NCBI GenBank assembly: GCA_014382345.1
Contig: JACNJX010000111.1
Location: 1-34,891, forward strand
DNA length: 34,891 nucleotides
Direction: 5' to 3'
Source: Alphaproteobacteria bacterium
GTDB lineage: Bacteria > Pseudomonadota > Alphaproteobacteria > Rhodospirillales > Casp-alpha2
The stretch's first letter is position 1, and every line of letters begins with the position of its first letter. A model generated the notes under the pieces. It saw only the letters and a list, made by a program, of their open reading frames with translations, made no database searches and was not told the origin of the DNA. The position numbers and the translations under genes are program-made. Of the stretch, positions 32,338 through 34,891 are shown piece after piece.

Positions 32338-34891
32338 GTGACAATCCTGAGTGTAGCAAGGGGGAATTTGATCTCCCGTTATTCTGTTTTTGCAGGTATA
32401 GCGCTGACGTTGCTCGTCGTTGCTTCTTCCGTTTGGAACGTCAATCATCTTGAAAATCATGCCAAATATCTAGCCACGGAGGAGGCCAGGGCGAACTGGA
32501 ACAAAGATCAGGCTTTTCGCCGTTGGGCAACGCGCCATGGTGGACTCTATGTGAGACCCGACGAGCGGACGCCACCAAACCCTTATCTGGAGCATTTGCC
32601 GAACCGTGATGTGGTGACCACCGATGGGGTGAAGCTCACCTTGATGAACCCCGCCTATATGATGAGCCAGATGACCAAAGAGTTTGAGTCCATGTATGGC
32701 ATCAAAGGCAAAATCACCGGCCAGATCCTTCTTAATCCGAAAAATGAAGCCGACCCCTGGGAGTTGAACGCCCTTAAACAGTTCGACGAGGGCGTCAAGG
32801 AGGTCTCGGAACAAACCGACATTGATGGGAGCCCCTACCTCCGCTTGATGCGTCCCATGGTTATGAAAAAAGGCTGTGTCTTATGTCATGGCCATCTTGG
32901 CTTCAAAGTCGGCGATATTCGAGGCGGGGTCAGTATTTCCGTTCCCCTCACGCCTTACTTTGCGGCAGCTCAGGAAAGCAAAACATATCTGATTTCCACC
33001 CACGGCGTTGTCTGGATAATCGGCATGCTGACCATTGGCTTGGTTTCCTGGCGAGGGCAGAAGCGGGAAATAGAGCGAAGGCAGGTGGAAGAGGCGCTAC
33101 GAGAAAGCGAAAATCGGTTTCGTAGCCTCATTGACGCCTCGCCGTCAGCGATTTCACTCAAAGACGAGGAAGGCCGTTACTTATTGGTGAACCAGAGTTG
33201 GGAAACCATGTTCGGGGGCAGTAAGGAAGAGGTGAAAGGCAAGTTTCCCGAAGATGTGCTTCCTGAAAGCGTCGTTGAATCATCACAACAGCACGACCAG
33301 ATAACTTTCGAAACCGGACAAATGAGCACAAAGGAAGAAGAAGTGTATTTGGAGGGAAACCCTCATACCCTCCTGAGCATTAAGTTTCCAATCCTGGACG
33401 ATAAGGGAAACGTCAAGGGGATCGGCTCGCTCGCTACAGATATCACCGAACGCATAAAGGCGGAAAAAGCCCTGCAAGAATCGGAAGAGCGTTTCCGCAC
33501 GGTTGTCGAGGCGACGACGGTGGTCGTGTGGACGACGGACCCGGATGGTGGGTTTGCCGAGCCTCAACTTTCATGGCAGGAGCATACCGGCCAACCCTGG
33601 CCGGAACACCAGGGGTTTGGCTGGACGAAAATGATCCACCCCGACAACATCGAAGAGATCAGGCGCGGTTGGGAGCATTCCCTGAATACCCTGACGGCCT
33701 TTATGGCCGAGGGAAGACTGTGGAGCGCTTCCGAAAACACATATCGCTATTTCACCGTCCGTGCCGCGCCTTTGTTAAACAAGGATGGTTCCGTACAGAA
33801 ATGGGTCGGAACCATTGCCGATACCCATGACCGCAAGGTGGCCGAAGAAGCGACAAAGGCGTCCGAAGCCCGCCTGAAGGGGATTCTGGATATCGCGCCG
33901 GAGGCGGTGATCGCCATCGGGGAACACTTTAACATCCGTCTTTTTAACCAGGGCGCGGAACGCATCTTCGGTTATATCGCCGACGAAGTTATGGGCCGGC
34001 CCCTGGATATCCTGATGCCGGAACGCTATCGCCGGGCTCACAGTAAACATGTGGAAGCTTTTAGCGGTTCGGGGGACACCTACCGCCTTATGGATCAGCG
34101 CCAGGAACTCTATGGTCTGAAAAAAGACGGGACGGAATTTCCGGCAGCGGCGTCGGTTTCAAAGCTCAATATCAGTGGTGAAACGATCTTCACTGTCCTG
34201 CTGCATGATATATCGGATCGAAAACAGGCCGAAGAGGCCATTGTTTCCTCAAAGGAGGAAGCTGAAATCGCCAATTACGCCAAAACCCAGTTCCTCGCCA
34301 ACATGAGCCACGAACTGAGAACGCCACTAAATTCGATCATTGGCTTTTCGCAGATTTTAATGGGTCAGGGTTTGGGCAAGCTGAATTTTTCCCAGTCCAG
34401 CGGATATGCAGAAAACATCAATGAATCCGCCAACCATCTTCTTGCCCTCATTCAGGACATCCTGGATGTCTCCAAGATTGAAGCCCAGGAACTCGATCTG
34501 GAAAAAGAACCCATCGATTTCAGAAAACTTATCGATGACTGCTTTATGATGTTGCAGGAACGCGCCGACAAAGGGGGGGTCAAATTGTCCTATACCATTG
34601 CCGATGGTGTCCCATTCATAAACGCCGATGAGGTGCGGTTGAAGCAAGTTCTCCTCAACCTGCTGAGCAATGCGATAAAGTTTACGCTGGAAGGCGGAAA
34701 GGCCGGCGTTTCGGTGAAAGCAAACGAGGAGGGGCGTGTGTGTCTAAAGGTTGAAGATAACGGGATCGGCATTAGGAAAAATGATATTCCCAAGGTTCTT
34801 CTCCCGTTCGGACAAGCGAAGGATGTCCTAAACCGCAACCACGAAGGCACCGGCCTCGGGTTGTCGCTGGCAAAGTCCCTGGTTGAACTGC
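32338..34891 (+). CDS. membrane sensor histidine kinase with c-type haem motif, DUF3365-like domain and three PAS domains (cut by window end)
   Basis: At least 851 residues; the 3' end is outside the window. GTG start with GAGG 7 bases upstream, and an in-frame TAG 21 bp before it. Helix 1 (about 13-33) and helix 2 (about 218-240) flank a periplasmic DUF3365-like domain with CVLCH (180-184), a covalent haem-binding CxxCH motif. Then PAS domains at about 260-375, 384-500 and 511-635, a HisKA domain with His658 in FLANMSHELRTPLNSIIGFS, and an ATPase domain with LLNLLSNAIKF (about 771), DNGIGI (about 807) and GTGLGLSLAKS (about 838). Probably a gas or redox sensor. It diverges from the oxidoreductase cluster; no partner regulator is visible. 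Confidence 0.9.
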   Translation, partial: MTILSVARGNLISRYSVFAGIALTLLVVASSVWNVNHLENHAKYLATEEARANWNKDQAFRRWATRHGGLYVRPDERTPPNPYLEHLPNRDVVTTDGVKLTLMNPAYMMSQMTKEFESMYGIKGKITGQILLNPKNEADPWELNALKQFDEGVKEVSEQTDIDGSPYLRLMRPMVMKKGCVLCHGHLGFKVGDIRGGVSISVPLTPYFAAAQESKTYLISTHGVVWIIGMLTIGLVSWRGQKREIERRQVEEALRESENRFRSLIDASPSAISLKDEEGRYLLVNQSWETMFGGSKEEVKGKFPEDVLPESVVESSQQHDQITFETGQMSTKEEEVYLEGNPHTLLSIKFPILDDKGNVKGIGSLATDITERIKAEKALQESEERFRTVVEATTVVVWTTDPDGGFAEPQLSWQEHTGQPWPEHQGFGWTKMIHPDNIEEIRRGWEHSLNTLTAFMAEGRLWSASENTYRYFTVRAAPLLNKDGSVQKWVGTIADTHDRKVAEEATKASEARLKGILDIAPEAVIAIGEHFNIRLFNQGAERIFGYIADEVMGRPLDILMPERYRRAHSKHVEAFSGSGDTYRLMDQRQELYGLKKDGTEFPAAASVSKLNISGETIFTVLLHDISDRKQAEEAIVSSKEEAEIANYAKTQFLANMSHELRTPLNSIIGFSQILMGQGLGKLNFSQSSGYAENINESANHLLALIQDILDVSKIEAQELDLEKEPIDFRKLIDDCFMMLQERADKGGVKLSYTIADGVPFINADEVRLKQVLLNLLSNAIKFTLEGGKAGVSVKANEEGRVCLKVEDNGIGIRKNDIPKVLLPFGQAKDVLNRNHEGTGLGLSLAKSLVEL

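Overview
The window looks like about 35 kb of a GC-rich alphaproteobacterial chromosome, most likely from a Rhodospirillales-type organism. Signs are an HdaA-type DnaA regulator, DUF2066/CDP-alcohol transferase/PerM neighbours, DUF983, a PilZ protein, a single-domain response regulator with a C-terminal DRRR/GPDRR tail, and a four-gene NAD(P)-linked 2-oxoacid oxidoreductase cluster. I see no tRNA, rRNA, insertion sequence, prophage or CRISPR array. This placement comes from gene content, not from a database search.

Layout. 1-4,080: end of a ketopantoate reductase gene broken by an in-frame TGA, a PAS-GGDEF-EAL protein and a convergent MFS transporter. 4,200-6,388: ndk, then purN and purM on the other strand. 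6,470-9,992: a tight operon of DUF2066 protein, CDP-alcohol phosphatidyltransferase, PerM-like protein and HdaA, followed by a degenerate SDR. 10,792-14,250: small or unrecognised genes, a frameshifted small ORF, an XRE regulator and a wHTH/PAS-like protein. 14,254-19,532: GST, RNase D, an exported alpha/beta hydrolase, a 540-bp convergent gap filled with palindromes, a second GST-like protein and an FAH-family hydrolase. 19,625-22,759: small membrane protein, lipoprotein, response regulator, PilZ protein, an interrupted small gene and a DUF983 protein. 22,913-27,351: EamA exporter, aminotransferase, S49 peptidase, small exported protein, GlcG/HbpS-like protein and a hypothetical. 27,379-31,868: the 2-oxoacid oxidoreductase cluster, read leftward. 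32,338-end: a divergent sensor kinase with a c-type haem motif, cut by the window edge.

How parts may work together. The oxidoreductase cluster has gamma, alpha and beta subunits plus a flavoprotein that carries its own ferredoxin domains, so it can link oxidative decarboxylation of a 2-oxoacid to NAD(P). An FNR/FixK-type palindrome lies in its upstream region, and the divergent kinase has a CxxCH motif in a DUF3365-like sensor domain; together these suggest oxygen or redox control. Three CRP-type palindromes lie before the PAS-GGDEF-EAL gene, the PilZ gene and a 61-codon gene, which hints at a small regulon linked to c-di-GMP.

Most unusual features: a palindrome array with a period of about 46 bp at 17,106-17,515; two genes whose best ribosome binding site and N-terminus both point to an ATT start (purM and the gamma subunit); two in-frame stops and one apparent frameshift; and two matching three-half-site boxes of OmpR/PhoB geometry upstream of leftward genes.
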